Positions 32,001 to 45,690 of a stretch of 64,000 bases of DNA are shown piece by piece. Source of the DNA: Aphrophora alni (Eukaryota > Arthropoda > Insecta > Hemiptera > Aphrophoridae); assembly GCA_963513935.1 (NCBI GenBank), contig OY740774.1:95983668-96047667 (forward strand), given 5' to 3'. The notes below the pieces were generated by a model, which saw only the letters and a list, made by a program, of their open reading frames with translations, did no database searches and had not been told where the DNA came from. A program made the translations under genes and the position numbers. Position 1 is the first letter of the stretch; each line of letters opens with the position of its first letter.

Positions 32001-32580
32001 ATTTTTAGGTGTATACACCCTATAACTTACAAATAAAATATCTCTTAGAACTTTAACTTTTATTGAGAGTGATAGGTTGGAAAATGTTTGAGAACAAAGT
32101 CTTTACCATATTCAATGGTTGATATTGTATTATTCTTTTTAACTTCAACATTATTTATCAACATAGATATATTTTAGTAATATTTGACGTAAGTCGATAT
32201 GTAACAGCGAGTATTTAGCAGATGTTTCGGTATATCGTAAAGTGTGTAGTATTTCATCAGATGACTAACGTATCTATAACCATTGATCAGTAATATTAAT
32301 TGCACAAAATCAAATAAACGTAATTCAACTACATAATTGGTACTGATGTACACGTCAATATGTATGATTTAAAAGTTGTCACCAGTCGTTACAATTAATT
32401 ACTTTGTCAAATACTTACTACAGTTATATAACGTCTTGTATAGCGTGGCTATGCAACTTATTCATATATTATTTAGGTTCTTATAGTTATTAATGACCTC
32501 ATTACAGAAAGGAAAATTATCAGAGAAATGCCAATCATAATGAAATGCGGTTTTAAATACTAATACCAAAGTATTTATAA
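29011..32580. other. AT-rich non-coding stretch
   Basis: No supported gene. A GC-richer patch at about 30800-31120 holds a 62-codon open frame with no family resemblance and a TTGGTGCCAAGAG word. It could be an old retroelement leader or an exon of an unseen gene; neither is shown. Confidence 0.4.
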
Positions 32581-32583
32581 CGC

Positions 32584-32656
32584 CTTAGTTATAGTTTGAT
32601 TGGTGTAGCTCGTGTTTCACTGAAGAGGACGACATTATTGTTGAAACGCGTTTGAT
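32584..32656 (+). mobile_element. Penelope-type terminal fragment with degenerate hammerhead core
   Basis: CTGAAGA (32620-32626) is followed by GAAACGCGTT (GAAA 32643-32646). GTTTCA before the core can pair with TGATAC after the GTT, five of six positions. Stem II is offset by extra bases, so it is degenerate. The region is related to 45024-45085, which shares CTTAGTTATAGTTT and a similar AACGCGT block. Confidence 0.45.
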
Positions 32657-33699
32657 ACTTAAGCGTATTTTTTGTAAGAATTGTGTTCTGTGTGTTGGTT
32701 ATACTGTATAATTTTTCTCATAAGTCAAGCTCAATATTTAATACTAATGCCAAAGTTACTGGGTGGCCAAACAATCCAGGGAGGGTTAAATATATTTTTT
32801 TAAACAATGGAGATACAGCTACAAAACATGGAATAAAGTTACTAGGCATAAAAATCTATTTTAACACATATTCAGTGATCCGCTACCTCCTCAGGGGAAC
32901 GGCCCCCTAGGATTCTGAAAAAGTCTTAAATGTAAGCATAGGTTGATATGCACATCAAATTAAAGCTCTTTATTAGTGGAATACAATGCCGCAAACCCGA
33001 ACTCAAACGGACAACCGAGTTAAAAATGACAGCCGTTTAAAGGTTTCTTGAATTTGAAAATTATTAGTTAAATTAAGGTAAAACATTTCTAATATTAGGT
33101 AATTGTATTATTTGTTTTAATATTTGATGTAAAGATTTTTTCTGATACACTGATAAAACAAATACAATAATTAAATCGACAAAATAGTGTGATTGGACTT
33201 CATAATTTCAAATTTATTTCGGAAAAAATTAATATATATTGTGATTACTTCTTACTAATATTATTAATATGTATTAAATTTTTATTACATATTATGTATC
33301 AATAAATGTAAAAAAAAAACAATTTATTACACGTTGTGATTTCACACTTTTCAATAATTTTATATCCAATAATCTGCGATACACAAGAACAGGCTCAAAA
33401 TATAATATTGCAATTGGGAAATTATCATAGCACTTAATGGGACTTGAAGCCTTACCTATATTTACTACGATGTGGGGATCCCGAGTGGCGGAGGTTGTTT
33501 ATAAACTTTCATTGATGCTGTCTTTTTCATGTTTCCTGTCAGGTCTGTGTTGACTAACTATTATTTCGTTCGGACACTGACTAAGACGACTATTCAAGGT
33601 CTAGGTTTTGTATTTTAAAATTTTCACTTTTCCTGTTTAAGGCAAAGATGATCTCAAGGATTTCCGTCTGTAAATGTCTTGATAATATATTCTACAGTC

Positions 33700-33753
<54 letters not shown>

Positions 33754-35311
33754 ACAATTGTACTTTATATATAACATTCATTTTTACATAAAATAATAAA
33801 ATGTTACTTGCAATGCGAATAGAACTATGCATTGACACTTTCAACAAAATTACTTGTTTATTCCTACATAACCCTTAATTATATTTTTATCTGTACTCTC
33901 ATACAGTTATTGTATATAAAATTTACATGTACATGGTATAAAAATCAATTATTTAATGATAAATTTATTCATAATTTACAGTCTAACTATAATAATATTG
34001 AAATTTCAAAACCGATATGTTTTTCTTTGTATGAAATCATACATAATAACCAACCAGATTAAAACAATATAAACTTCACCGTTATCATAAGTTATGTAAA
34101 CAAAGTTTTTTTCGATTGTTTAATTACGTTTCATTGTTTATACAAAAATGACAATATAATAAATGTAGACCAATGGATGTACACTTGGAAACGCGACTGG
34201 GTAAATAAAGATAACACAACTTCGGTTTACGATTAACCAGCGTTCTTGGAAGCTTAGAGTGTTTGGTTTTCATTATAATAGTAAACTAATTTGTCTTTAG
34301 AACTTGTTTGCCCTTGCTAACATCATTAATCAGACTCTTACGTACCATTATATTACACCCGTGAAAATTAAATTATAATTGATTTTATGAACTATAAAAT
34401 TATTTAAATAATAATAATAACCATAATTTTATAAATATATAATCAATATGTAATATATTTTTGCATAATTTTCGATTATATGTAGTACCACTAAAGTGTT
34501 TCAAAAAATATTGTATTGTTATAATAACATAAAATCGGAGTATTCTGTATTAGTTCAATATTTAAAATCTAAGGAAGGTTGTTTTTTTGTAATACATTAT
34601 TTATACTATACTATTTACATTAAGGATTTATATTATTAATTTCTTGAGCACAATAACTTTTAGGAAATATAATTTATACTTTATTTGAAATAAGTTCACA
34701 GACAATATATTATTTAATAAAATCTACATTCTACTATATTATTTAAGTGAAAATGTATAACTCTGTTAAAAAAATGAACAGTTCGGCCCTAATAAATTTC
34801 AAACTTACAACCAGGACTGGATAAACAGAGATAACCGTGCTTCAATTTTCGATTAGCAGCCATCCTTAAATACTTACATTGTTTGTGTTTCATTACAACA
34901 GTAAACTAAATTATATTCTGAGCTTCTGTCAGCTTAGCTAACCATATTACTCAGTATGTTATGAAAAAATTGTTAAAGCCAAAAATAATTTATAATTGCA
35001 TTATTAAGTGTAATAATTAAATTTTTGTTGGCATACGTATTGAAAAATATGCAATAATAGTACAACTAGTTTAAAACACTTTTGTTTTTAATAAAAAATA
35101 TAGTATTAATTTACACATATTGACCAAATTAGGTTTTTATTGTCTCTGTAAAACCTATATAAGGAGGTTTCGTTTCTGTTAAAACAGGTAATAAGTTCCA
35201 ACTTCTATTCCTATTTTGAGTGAAAGATTTATCATATACAAAGCTATTACTAACAGAATCTGTCGTTTATATATTAAATTAATCAAACGTAGTTTTAAAT
35301 TAATGAACATA

Positions 35312-35369
<58 letters not shown>

Positions 35370-35501
35370 ATTGTAATCTTGAGTTACTTTTAGAATCATT
35401 TTTAAATTCATGAACTCAAGGAAATCTCGATGAATCATAGAGTTCCAGATCTTATCATTAATATTATCACGCTTCATAACGTAGAACAGCCCCAAATCTC
35501 T

Positions 35502-35560
<59 letters not shown>

Positions 35561-37463
35561 AATGCCCTGAACAAATAAATATTACGATTAAAGGGAGAAG
35601 AATAATTAAATGAATTTAACTACGGCATATTCTAATATTCATACATTTAAAGTTATATTTGGACAATAAGGAAACAGAGAGGAGTGTACATGTTAAATCA
35701 AATGTTAAAAAAGAAAATTTCATTATTTGAAACATCGAAATCCAAAAAAAAGAAGTTAATTCTGTTGCAAAAGATATTGTAAACATTCTCCTATAATTCA
35801 ATGAAATTATTATTAAAAAATCATAAAATATTTTACATTTACTAACCGTGTTAATGTGTTTAATAAAGAGCAAACTAAGAAGTGATACTCCTATAATCTG
35901 GGATTTGGAGATTTTGTCACAATTTTATTTTTGACAACAGATTTACAATTAGTGAGTTCCTTAGATTCATATTGTACCTAAAATTATACTGGATTTAACT
36001 GGACCTAAAACTATGTTCGGAACAACAAAATCGAGTATAGGAAAAAAATCACGATATACTTTAATACCCAATAAAATAAATTATTTCTTACAGCTCTAAT
36101 TTAATCCTATAGATTAATTACTTTGAATCAAAGGAACCAATTAATCAAAGGAATAATGCTAATCCTATACGGATACATAATGAGAACATTTTTTCTATGT
36201 AAAAGTTGATTAACTTTCCTACAATCTTGTTAGAGAAAAACTCATTTGTTTTCAAAGTTTACTTTTCATTACAAAATTAAATAAGTTAGTCCGTTAATCC
36301 TTTCCTTACACAGAACCAACAACAATTATCTTTTTATCGTTTAGTGGAATCTAAAATTAATTAAAAACATTTATATTTCCCCTCCTACTTGTTTGCAACA
36401 TCCGAGATACTTTTTTTTTCTTTTCTTTTTTAATGCTTATCGAGAGTTTTTTTTGTTTTGTTTTATGGGGTTTATAAACTATTCTTACACATAATTTGTA
36501 AATAACATCGTATTGTCTATGACAGACAAATAAATGCTATTTATTATTTTTTTATTGATAATATTTAGTCTGAAATGAATATACATAAATGTGGTTATTG
36601 TAATTTATTCAGTGGTACAAATATTATCTTTATGTTCCATAATGAAAATAAGTGTTCATCTTTGAAATATAGTCATCTGATTATTACGTAAATGTTTATT
36701 ATCTGAGTAAGTGACTTTTATATGACAATATACCATGATCTGTCGATAAAAATGTTGTGTAAATAAACAGTTATTTATTATTGAAAAATAACACAATTGG
36801 GTTAAGGTTAGGTCGTTAAAACTATTATAATAGCTATTATTTAAATTTGTTTAAATAACCTACACAAGCAAATCACTTAAATAACCAACATAGAAGTTGA
36901 AATCAAATAATGGTATAAATGACAAGTTTCGATCATGCACTTAATTTATAAATTAAATGTCTTTGACGTATTATATACAATGTTTTTTAACAATCAAGTT
37001 TGAATTAAATTTACTCAAAAAGAGGAGAAATATGGATCAATAAAACTTACAATCATTTCGATTATTATATTGTTTTTAATATGGTACGTAGGTAACAATT
37101 TATGCTATTTGTTAAAATTGTTATACTATTTAACTAATAAAGATACACTTAAAAGGATATCATATTAATCGTTTTACTGGTTTTTAGTAACTCATATGTC
37201 ATTAGAGGATCTGCAATTAGTAATATTTTTTTTTTATAATTGATCATAAGTGTTATTTTACTTATATTTATCTTAGTATGACATAATTCCAAACGCCAAA
37301 ACTATGTATAAGCAGGACTACACGTACCCAAATGAGAGCAAATGTCTACATCTAAATACAAATTTTACTTCATAAGTGAAGAATTATTATGCATTTTGCG
37401 ATAAATGTAATTTAATTGTTGCAGGGACAATTTAAAATTTCAGTTTTAAATTTTTGAACAGTA
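32657..37463. other. AT-rich non-coding stretch with TA tracts and a two-copy repeat
   Basis: No gene. (TA)n tracts lie at 33703-33749, 35318-35364 and 35506-35557. Two copies of a repeat lie at about 34170-34330 and 34795-34960, with a third at 47310-47460. Shared words include AATAAAGATAAC-like, CATTATAA(T/C)AGTAAACTAA and TTGCTAAC-like blocks. A 75-codon frame at 32683-32910 has no family. Confidence 0.45.
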
Positions 37464-37498
37464 CTGATGATGTCATCAAAAGTAGAAACAGCGCTGTT
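37464..37498 (+). ncRNA. Weak hammerhead-like core
   Basis: CTGATGA (37464-37470) and GAAAC (37485-37489) are 14 nt apart. An ACAGCGCTGT self-pairing helix III and GTT follow. Stem II is poor and helix I is not evident, so this may be chance or a very old Penelope end. Confidence 0.25.
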
Positions 37499-40400
37499 GT
37501 GTTAGGAGGAGTACAGAATTACTAGATTGGAAAACATATAATATGAAATTGAAAAAAATTATTTAAATTAATACATTTGAAGTTTAATCATTAAAAAAAT
37601 CTAAGATCGAAGGTAGTAGGAATTTAAAAAAAATATATACAAACCTTTCAATTTTAAATATGTATCAGTATGAAATTAATACAAAGTTTAGATTTTATGT
37701 TCGCGTATGTTTGTAATTATATTTTACAATCATATTTAAATTAAAGCTACGATATCTATTTCATTTTAAAACTATTCAGTTTGGATTACATTTATATTGA
37801 TTTGAAAAACCAAATTATCAATAGTTGTTTACAAATTAATATTAGACTATTTATAATTTCGTAAAATCCAAAATTTAAAATAATTTTAATATGTAAACAG
37901 AACGTAAATATGTTTAAAATATATCTTGCAGTTTTAGTTTTGTTTTCTGTTTTTGGTTTTTCAAGGAGTCCTTCAGTTACTTATTATTACAATATGAGTT
38001 TTTTTCTTTTATTGCTAATATCCCCATAGTGGTCTTTTGACATTTGAAAAGAAATTAAATTAAATTGTAGTACAGACATTATTTTAAGTTGTTTCAAATT
38101 ATAAAACTTGTTTTAATGCAAAGATTCATTTTTTGTTTTACATCTTGACTAAATTTACAAACAGTAGTCTTCCTTGTGGTCTACTTAAATCGATTTAGAC
38201 ATGGGATAAGAATAATAAACACATAAAGTATACAATACAATTATGTATTAAATTTACAAGTAGTAAAATTATGATAATTTTGAAATGAGTAAGAATATAT
38301 TTTCTACTAATTATTAGTGGGCTTATTATTATTATCGAAAATAATTTACCGCTTTTGCTTTATTTTTCTGTCTATAAAAAAAAGTTACTTTCACCAGTGA
38401 ACATATTACTTCAAAATATTCATTACATCGGTAGTAGCAGTAGATTTGGTAAAGTCGGAAATCTTATAACAGTTAAAAATCTAACAGGTTATCAATATTA
38501 GGTCCAAACATTACCAATTTTTTCGTTTTGCGTAATATATAAAAACAGCAAAAAAAAAATAATTAAAAAAAGTTAGATTTTGTATTTAAAAAGGCATTAT
38601 TTTATAGATAAATAACGTCTAAGATTAAACAGTTTATATGCACAATTTGTTAATTAGATAAATTAATTACATTTAAGAGTTGTGTAAATTAGGGTATTAA
38701 TATGCGATGATTTCAATATTTTGTAAGTTAAAAATGATTTTCTTTTGAAGACCTAATGTCAACTAATATTGTAACAAATGGTATTTTCACTTTTAAGTAG
38801 TGGCTATATACTAGTATACACTAAATCATTTAAAATGGGACAACAATTTATAATCTTGTTCTAAAATTTTGTAAATTAATTTTGATTGCATCTCATTACC
38901 TAAAATAATTTTTAAGCTTTTAATGCAAAATAAATAAATATATTTTCATCAATTTATCACTGATGTTTCTGTACTAAAGGTTTCATACTATGATCTCTCA
39001 CAATTACATCGTTTTTATTTTGTTAAAACCGTGTAATAAACGAAGGTCTTTCTTTGATGAAAACAAAATGGTTGCAATATACGTTTTAAATAAACTCACC
39101 TACATATATTTTGCCTGCACTGTTGTTATATTGTAACAAACCAGGTTCTTCATACTTTGTTATAAAAGTTTTAATTTCAATCAATATATCCTTCATTATT
39201 GTTTAGAATTAAAACATCGTATTTCCACATTAAAGCGTAAGAATGTTATAAAGCCTTAAAATTAGTACTTTTTTATTTGATTTGGAATTGTTTATATTGT
39301 TTACTTGATTGTAAAGTATATAATAAAAAAGAACATAACATAGCTTCAGTGTATGACATGTGGTAAATGAATTTTTAAGTATAGATTACTCTCATAATAC
39401 TTAAAGTTTTAAACAAGTCAAAAATAATTATTGGTAAGCATGCATAATACATTACTGCCTAGTTAAAAAAAAAGAACCTGACCCCCCTCAAAGTGGTATT
39501 TTGTTGTATCTTATTTCCAATGAATCAGTAGAGTATTTGTTTGATACATTCATTTTTTTAATTAGTAATTGCGATCAAGTAATATTTTATAATAACTTCA
39601 TAAAATAAAGCTATTTATGAACAGAATAATGTCCTTTATAATAAGCGATTCTGGTTTAAATCGCGTAAGATTTGAAGAGATCCACCTATATTTTATTCGC
39701 TTGTTTGTGTTGTGTATTGTGCACAGTATGTGGTAAATGTTTTCTGATTTAGAAAATAGTGTAGTCAATTTATAAAAGTTATGTTTATGAGTACAGACAT
39801 TTAAATTATGTTATTTAGATTTCTCTTGGTGATATTAAATTTACATACTTCAAATTATAATATTGGTTTAAGTGGTTAGAACGATAACTATAACAACTTT
39901 GTACCATGTATTATTGAATCTGTGTAAAATAATGGAGCATATTTTAAATTGTAACTTATGTTAATAACCTTTTACGATATCAATTTAAAGATCAGATTCT
40001 CGATTCAAAGTACATAAAAGATGCAGTGAATAGTATAGTCGTAACTGGGGTATTTTAATATAACTTTAATCAAGAGATACGATAAGGGATATACTTATCT
40101 TATTTCAATATAGTAGGGATTCGAGATTACTGATATACAATATAATAAAACAATAACAAACCATTAATGTTGTTGTCATATTACAAGTATAATTTAATTA
40201 GCTCTAAACTTCTATGCTCTAAAACTTCATTAAAATATAAATGTTTTAAAATGTATTCTAAATCCTGTAATTATTGTTTGTCTTGCCTGTTAATTACTGC
40301 CATAAACAATGATCAAGATGTCGTAAAGAAGATGTGTTTTAACGATAAAGTTACATACAATCCCCCATTTATTGGTGCTCGCAGTTTAATCTAACTATTC

Positions 40401-40854
40401 ACTCAACCCAATCCCATAGATTAGTATTACAGAAAAGCCATAAGGAACGTTTGTTGTGATTTAGTATTCCATTTAAGAATACATTATTATTACATATTTT
40501 TTAAACTTTTAAATCCCTTCAATTCATTAAAATAGCCAATTTAATAGTTACATATATCGATAAAAGTCATAAGAGCACTGTAGCAAAACTACATAATTTC
40601 TACAAATTAAGATATTTAAAATATACGTAAAACGTGCAAAGAGATTATTAATAAATATAAAATATAAATCATGTAAATTGTTTGATATATTTTCTGATAT
40701 ATATGATATGATATATATTCATACTGATAATTTGATTGAATATATTTTAATCATCTAAAGTAAATTTATATTTAAAAAAAACATTATCATAAAAAAATAT
40801 TATTCTATACATATATTATTTTGTTTTACAATTTAAAAAAAAAATTATAGGCGG
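37499..40854. other. AT-rich non-coding stretch
   Basis: Nothing beyond AT-rich sequence with short A or T runs was found. No gene, RNA gene or clear repeat is visible. Confidence 0.5.
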
Positions 40855-41077
40855 GATCAGTTCGTCCTACAACTTCATTTACAACTGATACTGTGAATTT
40901 CAAAATATTCGTATTTTTTTAATTTTATGACGAGCGGTTGTGAGTGTAATGAGTTGTGAACCCTGCACCAATACTGCACCGATTTAGAATTTTCCTTTTA
41001 TTAACGAGATGATGCTGCGCCTTCATAAACAGAGTTATGCTTTTTAACTAACACAGTTGTAGGACAGATCGCCTTCC
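40851..41077. mobile_element. Possible MITE with imperfect terminal inverted repeats
   Basis: GGCGGGATCAGTTCGTCCTA followed by CAACT at the left is matched by AGTTGTAGGACAGATCGCC at the right in inverted orientation, with a small length difference. The ~225-bp interior is non-coding and GC-richer than its surroundings. No convincing target-site duplication was seen. Confidence 0.4.
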
Positions 41078-41642
41078 TCGCGACCATAAAAGATTCTATC
41101 TTTCATATCGAGGTAAAGCATTTTAACAACCAGTGTTGAAGACTCTAAAAGAGCACATGTGTCATACAGCGTTTGTTGTTTAGTTTGAAATAAAATGTTT
41201 TTGTTGTTTTATATTGACTGTGCTAATATTAATTTAGAGGCGTCCAATGACCCCAAAAAACTTTTACATAGAAAATATTAACATGTATTGTCATGCCAGA
41301 AATGTTCCTCGTGGATATATGCTGTTTTTTAATGTTTTTGGGTTAGTTTATGACTTACATTTATTGATTTTAAGGGTGTAGGTGATATTATTAATATTAG
41401 TTCATCAAAAGGCGCCTGCATTAATCAATAGGTTTAAATTGAGACATTAGCCCTAACTCTGTTTGTTAATAAAACAAACCTCTGCTTGTCACAAAGTGTT
41501 AGTTGCAGGTTTACATCTTAACATGAACGTTGTGATAGTACAATACTGTAGCAGACATAATTATTTAATACTGAAACAACTAGTGCTAATTATAAAACCT
41601 TACATCAAACCCCACAAATTACGCTACATATCCTTTTACAAT

Positions 41643-41830
41643 AATGAAATTCAATTTCCCTGTGGTAATAAAACAATACGTTAAAACTGAAATACACGTT
41701 TTTCAATTATAATACAATCAGGAGGTCAATGGTTGGCTGAATATATTCATTCCAATGAATATTGTCGGTATACATTATAGAAAACTTGTATCAAACCCTG
41801 GGGATATTGTTTAATTTACAAAACATTTCC
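41643..41830 (+). repeat. Dispersed repeat, copy related to 45486-45690
   Basis: The two copies share AATGAAATTCAATTTC(C/T)CTG, TGGTAATAAA and AATATTGTCGGTATACA in the same order and orientation. The family is not recognised; the 73-codon frame overlapping its start is not conserved between copies as protein. Confidence 0.65.
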
Positions 41831-41944
41831 AACGACATTGTTGAAAACACTCTACATTGCTTTATTCGCATAGAACTAATTTGTTCATGAGTTTGTGTTA
41901 CTCACAAAGAAGTAATATAGAAGGTTTTGTCAAATGGCAAGTAA

Positions 41945-41945
<1 letters not shown>

Positions 41946-42010
<65 letters not shown>

Positions 42011-42105
42011 AAATTTGTTTGTGTAAAAATTATTGTTTCCTCCTCCCAGTTACGAAGCTTAACTAAGTTGAAATAAATTCCGTAAATATATTAAATTTAT
42101 TTTGT

Positions 42106-42180
<75 letters not shown>
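41946..42180 (+). repeat. Two long (TA)n tracts
   Basis: Tracts at 41946-42007 and 42108-42180 are pure TA over about 60-70 bp, separated by 100 bp of ordinary AT-rich sequence. Confidence 0.9.
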
Positions 42181-42183
<3 letters not shown>

Positions 42184-44640
42184 ACTCTGCTGGAGTAATG
42201 GAGTTTATAATACTACATTTTATAGAAATGCTACTGCAATATAAGAGGTCTGCTATTCATATATAAGAGATTGTTATTTGCTTTCTTATACGCTAAACCG
42301 TTTAAAACACCATATATTTTATCAGTTTAAATTACAAAATTCCTTAACTTATGTTTTTAGGTTTTCTATTGTTCCAAATAAACGGCAAGCTTATTCAATA
42401 AAAAAATAATAATAATAGTAATTTAAAAAAAAAACATGTGGTGGATTATCAATGTATATCATAATATGTGAACGGGAAATTAATAAATAGTTTATTTATT
42501 CTAAATAAGAGCTAAAATAAATACAATTTAATCAATACACTTACTCAGTTTTATTGATTTTTTGCTTGCCTTGTTTATTCAAAAAAGTAACAGATTTATT
42601 ATTATTTTTTATTTCTTTCATTTTAAAAGTTATACATTTCAAATATTTCATTATATATCAGTTATTATAACTAAAACTGCTGACCATCTTTGGGTTATAG
42701 TTGTGATTCCATACAAGAATTTAAAACAAATGTAAAAACTATGAAATATTTACTGTTTTCACAACATTATTAGTATATTACAACTTCATTTTGTATTAGT
42801 AGAGGGGATGCACCTCATAGTTGTTTTATTCTGGTAGTTTAATTTCTTGCTGAAAAATTATACTTTCCTATAGTTGGCAACAATGTCTTTCACGATACGT
42901 CATATATGACACTTTTTAGAAAACTGAAGCGTCTTATTTAACAATCTTGTCACTTTTTAATTATTGGTAGATACAGTAAATTTAGTAATAGCCATTTATA
43001 TTAGTCAGTGTGTACCCTCTTGCCGTAATAAGTAATATATAAACATATGTATGTTTAATCTATGATTGTAAAATTTATTAAATAGTGGAAAGAAATTGAA
43101 ATTTTGTTAGGCTTAAAGATAAAAGAAACCATGATGTAATGTTGGTAATGTTGGTAATGTCAACCATGTGTTGAGATCTATTGGTGCTTTTGGAAGGGAA
43201 TGTTTTAAACATAGTGGTCTAGAGAAATATAACAATACTTCACATCTTTCGCTGGACAATGTACAGTGAGACGATCATATAACTACCATCAATAAACTAC
43301 TACGTGCGTAGGCCTATACAACATGGCGAGTACAACTGCATCTAGTAATTGTCCTACCACATGAATTGTAATTATATATAACAATTAGTATCCTAATTAA
43401 ATCATCTATTTCTAAACATTTTTAAGACACTGACACACAAATTCAGTTTAATATAAATTGTCTAACAAAGTTATTATGTTTACTTGGTCTGGAGTTAAAT
43501 ATTGGCTATTTTAGATGCAGAGAGTGAGAGAGTGAAATTGACAAACCATTTAGCTAATCAATGATACCAACGTACCTTTATGTATATGACTTTATATCTA
43601 AAATCTTTACACATTACGTAATAACATATATTTCTAATTGTGTTTATTCTTGTGAATATATTTTTAAATAAACTACAACCAATTTTAACAAAAACCTTAT
43701 ATTACGAATAATGGGTATTTTAAATTATTTCATTTTGTTAATTTTAAAATAATTATTTCAAATTATAATCGGCTATTCACTCCTCAACGATATATTATTT
43801 CTGGCATAAATTATAAAGTTGAACTAGAGTTTCATTGTTTACAAATGAACTAGTGATGTTTTCAAAATTACGTGTTAGTCACATTTCCATTATCTAGTGT
43901 TTATGATTGTAAAATATACTTTTCATTGTTAATATTACTTAATTATGTGAACATAATTAGGGAAATTAACATGTTAGGGATAATAATAATAATTATATTC
44001 AACAATATGTATTTGGAATTGTGGCATGTTATTGTTATTTAAAAATAAGATCAAGGGTGGAAAATGTAAAAAAAGCGTAAAGGTGCTCAAATCACTAACA
44101 AGGTGTTGTTACATCTGTTAAAGTGAATTAATTGTCTAGGTAATCTTAATAACAAATATCTTAAAGTGGGTGTCATGCTTCACCGCTTTGTTTGACTCTT
44201 AAACTAGAATTACTTATGTTTATACTTAATTAAAATTTTGTTGAATCTTATAAGTCAGTAAAAACAAATAACAACTTGGGCCAGAGTATTTGAGAAAATA
44301 TAAAAATAAACAAAAATAATATTTAGGGTTATACTGTAAAATTTATAAGCACTGGCAGAGTAATAACAAATAATGTCACAATTGAATTTGAGTAAATAAT
44401 TTAGTGTCCCTTTCCAATTTGCTTTTACTGTGTATATTTAACTTCCCTGAGGTATTACAATTCCCTCAAACGAGAAAATAATTTTTTAGTGATCACATAC
44501 AATCAAGAAAACAAACATACGTTTCGCTACACACAATATTTATTTCAAATATTGGAATATAATTTGACTTATGTGTACCAATTTAACAAAGTGTATCTAG
44601 GTATTATATTTCTCACATTACATCAGATCTAGAACATGTA
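42181..44640. other. AT-rich non-coding stretch
   Basis: No gene is seen. A small ATGTTGGTA tandem repeat lies near 43138-43160. The remainder is AT-rich without structure. Confidence 0.5.
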
Positions 44641-44647
44641 TATTTTT

Positions 44648-44843
44648 ATGATCTTGTTCTTCGCGGTTCGACCGCGTCAATATTGTCTGCACGTTGAGTA
44701 CAGTCAACGTTTCGGGCACTTTACATTTGGGTCTTGACATTTGTTAAGCCTTGAGAATGGACATCTGTAAAGTGTCCGAAACGTCGGCTGTACTCAAAGT
44801 GCAGACAATATTGACGCGCTCGAACCCCGAAGAACAAGATCAT
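44648..44843. repeat. Inverted pair of Penelope-type ends (foldback)
   Basis: Arm A (44648-44724) and arm B (44766-44843) are imperfect reverse complements around a 41-bp spacer. Shared words include GATCTTGTTCTTCG and CAATATTGTCTGCAC. The plus strand has a GGACA/TGTCC-type stem followed by CGAAAC at 44777-44782, the 3' half of a hammerhead-like core. The expected 5' core is mutated to TTGAGAA. Confidence 0.7.
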
Positions 44844-45023
44844 AATGATGTTTGTGACCGTGGAAGTCTATCGTTGAAAATCAATGTATATTTTATTCCA
44901 ATTTCCTATTGAATATAAATATTTATATGAATTTATGTTACCAAAGATAAGGTTTTATTATTATATATTATTATTTATTCTTAATTTGTTTTTATAACAT
45001 TGAAAGAAAGAGTTTTTATTTTA

Positions 45024-45690
45024 CTTAGTTATAGTTTATGCATCACAAAAGATGGCGCCATTGTAGTTAAAACGCGTGTATATTAATTAACGTCATATTA
45101 TCTTTAGAATTTGTTTTCAAGTAATTTTACATAATCCCACAAATCAAACTTAATATTTATTTATATCCTACAAAGTTAACAAATTTTATAATCGCTTATA
45201 TTTCACATTTAACATACCTTATGATAGCCCAGAATGGAATTATAATATTATGTACAGTATTTATCTATCGTCTTTTTACAACAAGATTTTATTTCGGTCT
45301 GGTTCTCTTCTGAACTTCGTAATAGCTTGCCTGATGATATGTCTAAACAAATGGATTTTATTTCCTACTCTTATCTTTTTTAATTATAAAATTATACTTT
45401 CGAGACAAATATACACCAATCAAACATTTTAATAGTATATAAGGAAAAAAAGTTATAGAATGCAAGCAATGAATAAAACGAAAATAACACTTAATAATGA
45501 AATTCAATTTCTCTGTGGTAATAAAGCGATACACTGAATCTAAAATACATGTTTTAAAATTGTTTTAGGTCACTGAACATACATCATATCCATTCCAATA
45601 AATATTGTCGGTATACAATATGGCAAACTAGTACCAAAGTGTATGCTCTGGGAATATCGTTTAATTAAAAAAAAACAATATCAACAGGTT
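45024..45690. repeat. Penelope-type fragment and a dispersed repeat copy
   Basis: Bases 45024-45085 resemble 32584-32656 (CTTAGTTATAGTTT, then an AACGCGTG block). Bases about 45486-45690 are the second copy of the repeat at 41643-41830. No gene lies between; a 60-codon frame at 45250-45432 has no family. Confidence 0.5.

Noticed and set aside
32683..32910. Possible LINE RT scrap in a 75-codon frame (GIKLLGIKIYF)
   Set aside because: The resemblance to the RT thumb is too short to separate from chance.
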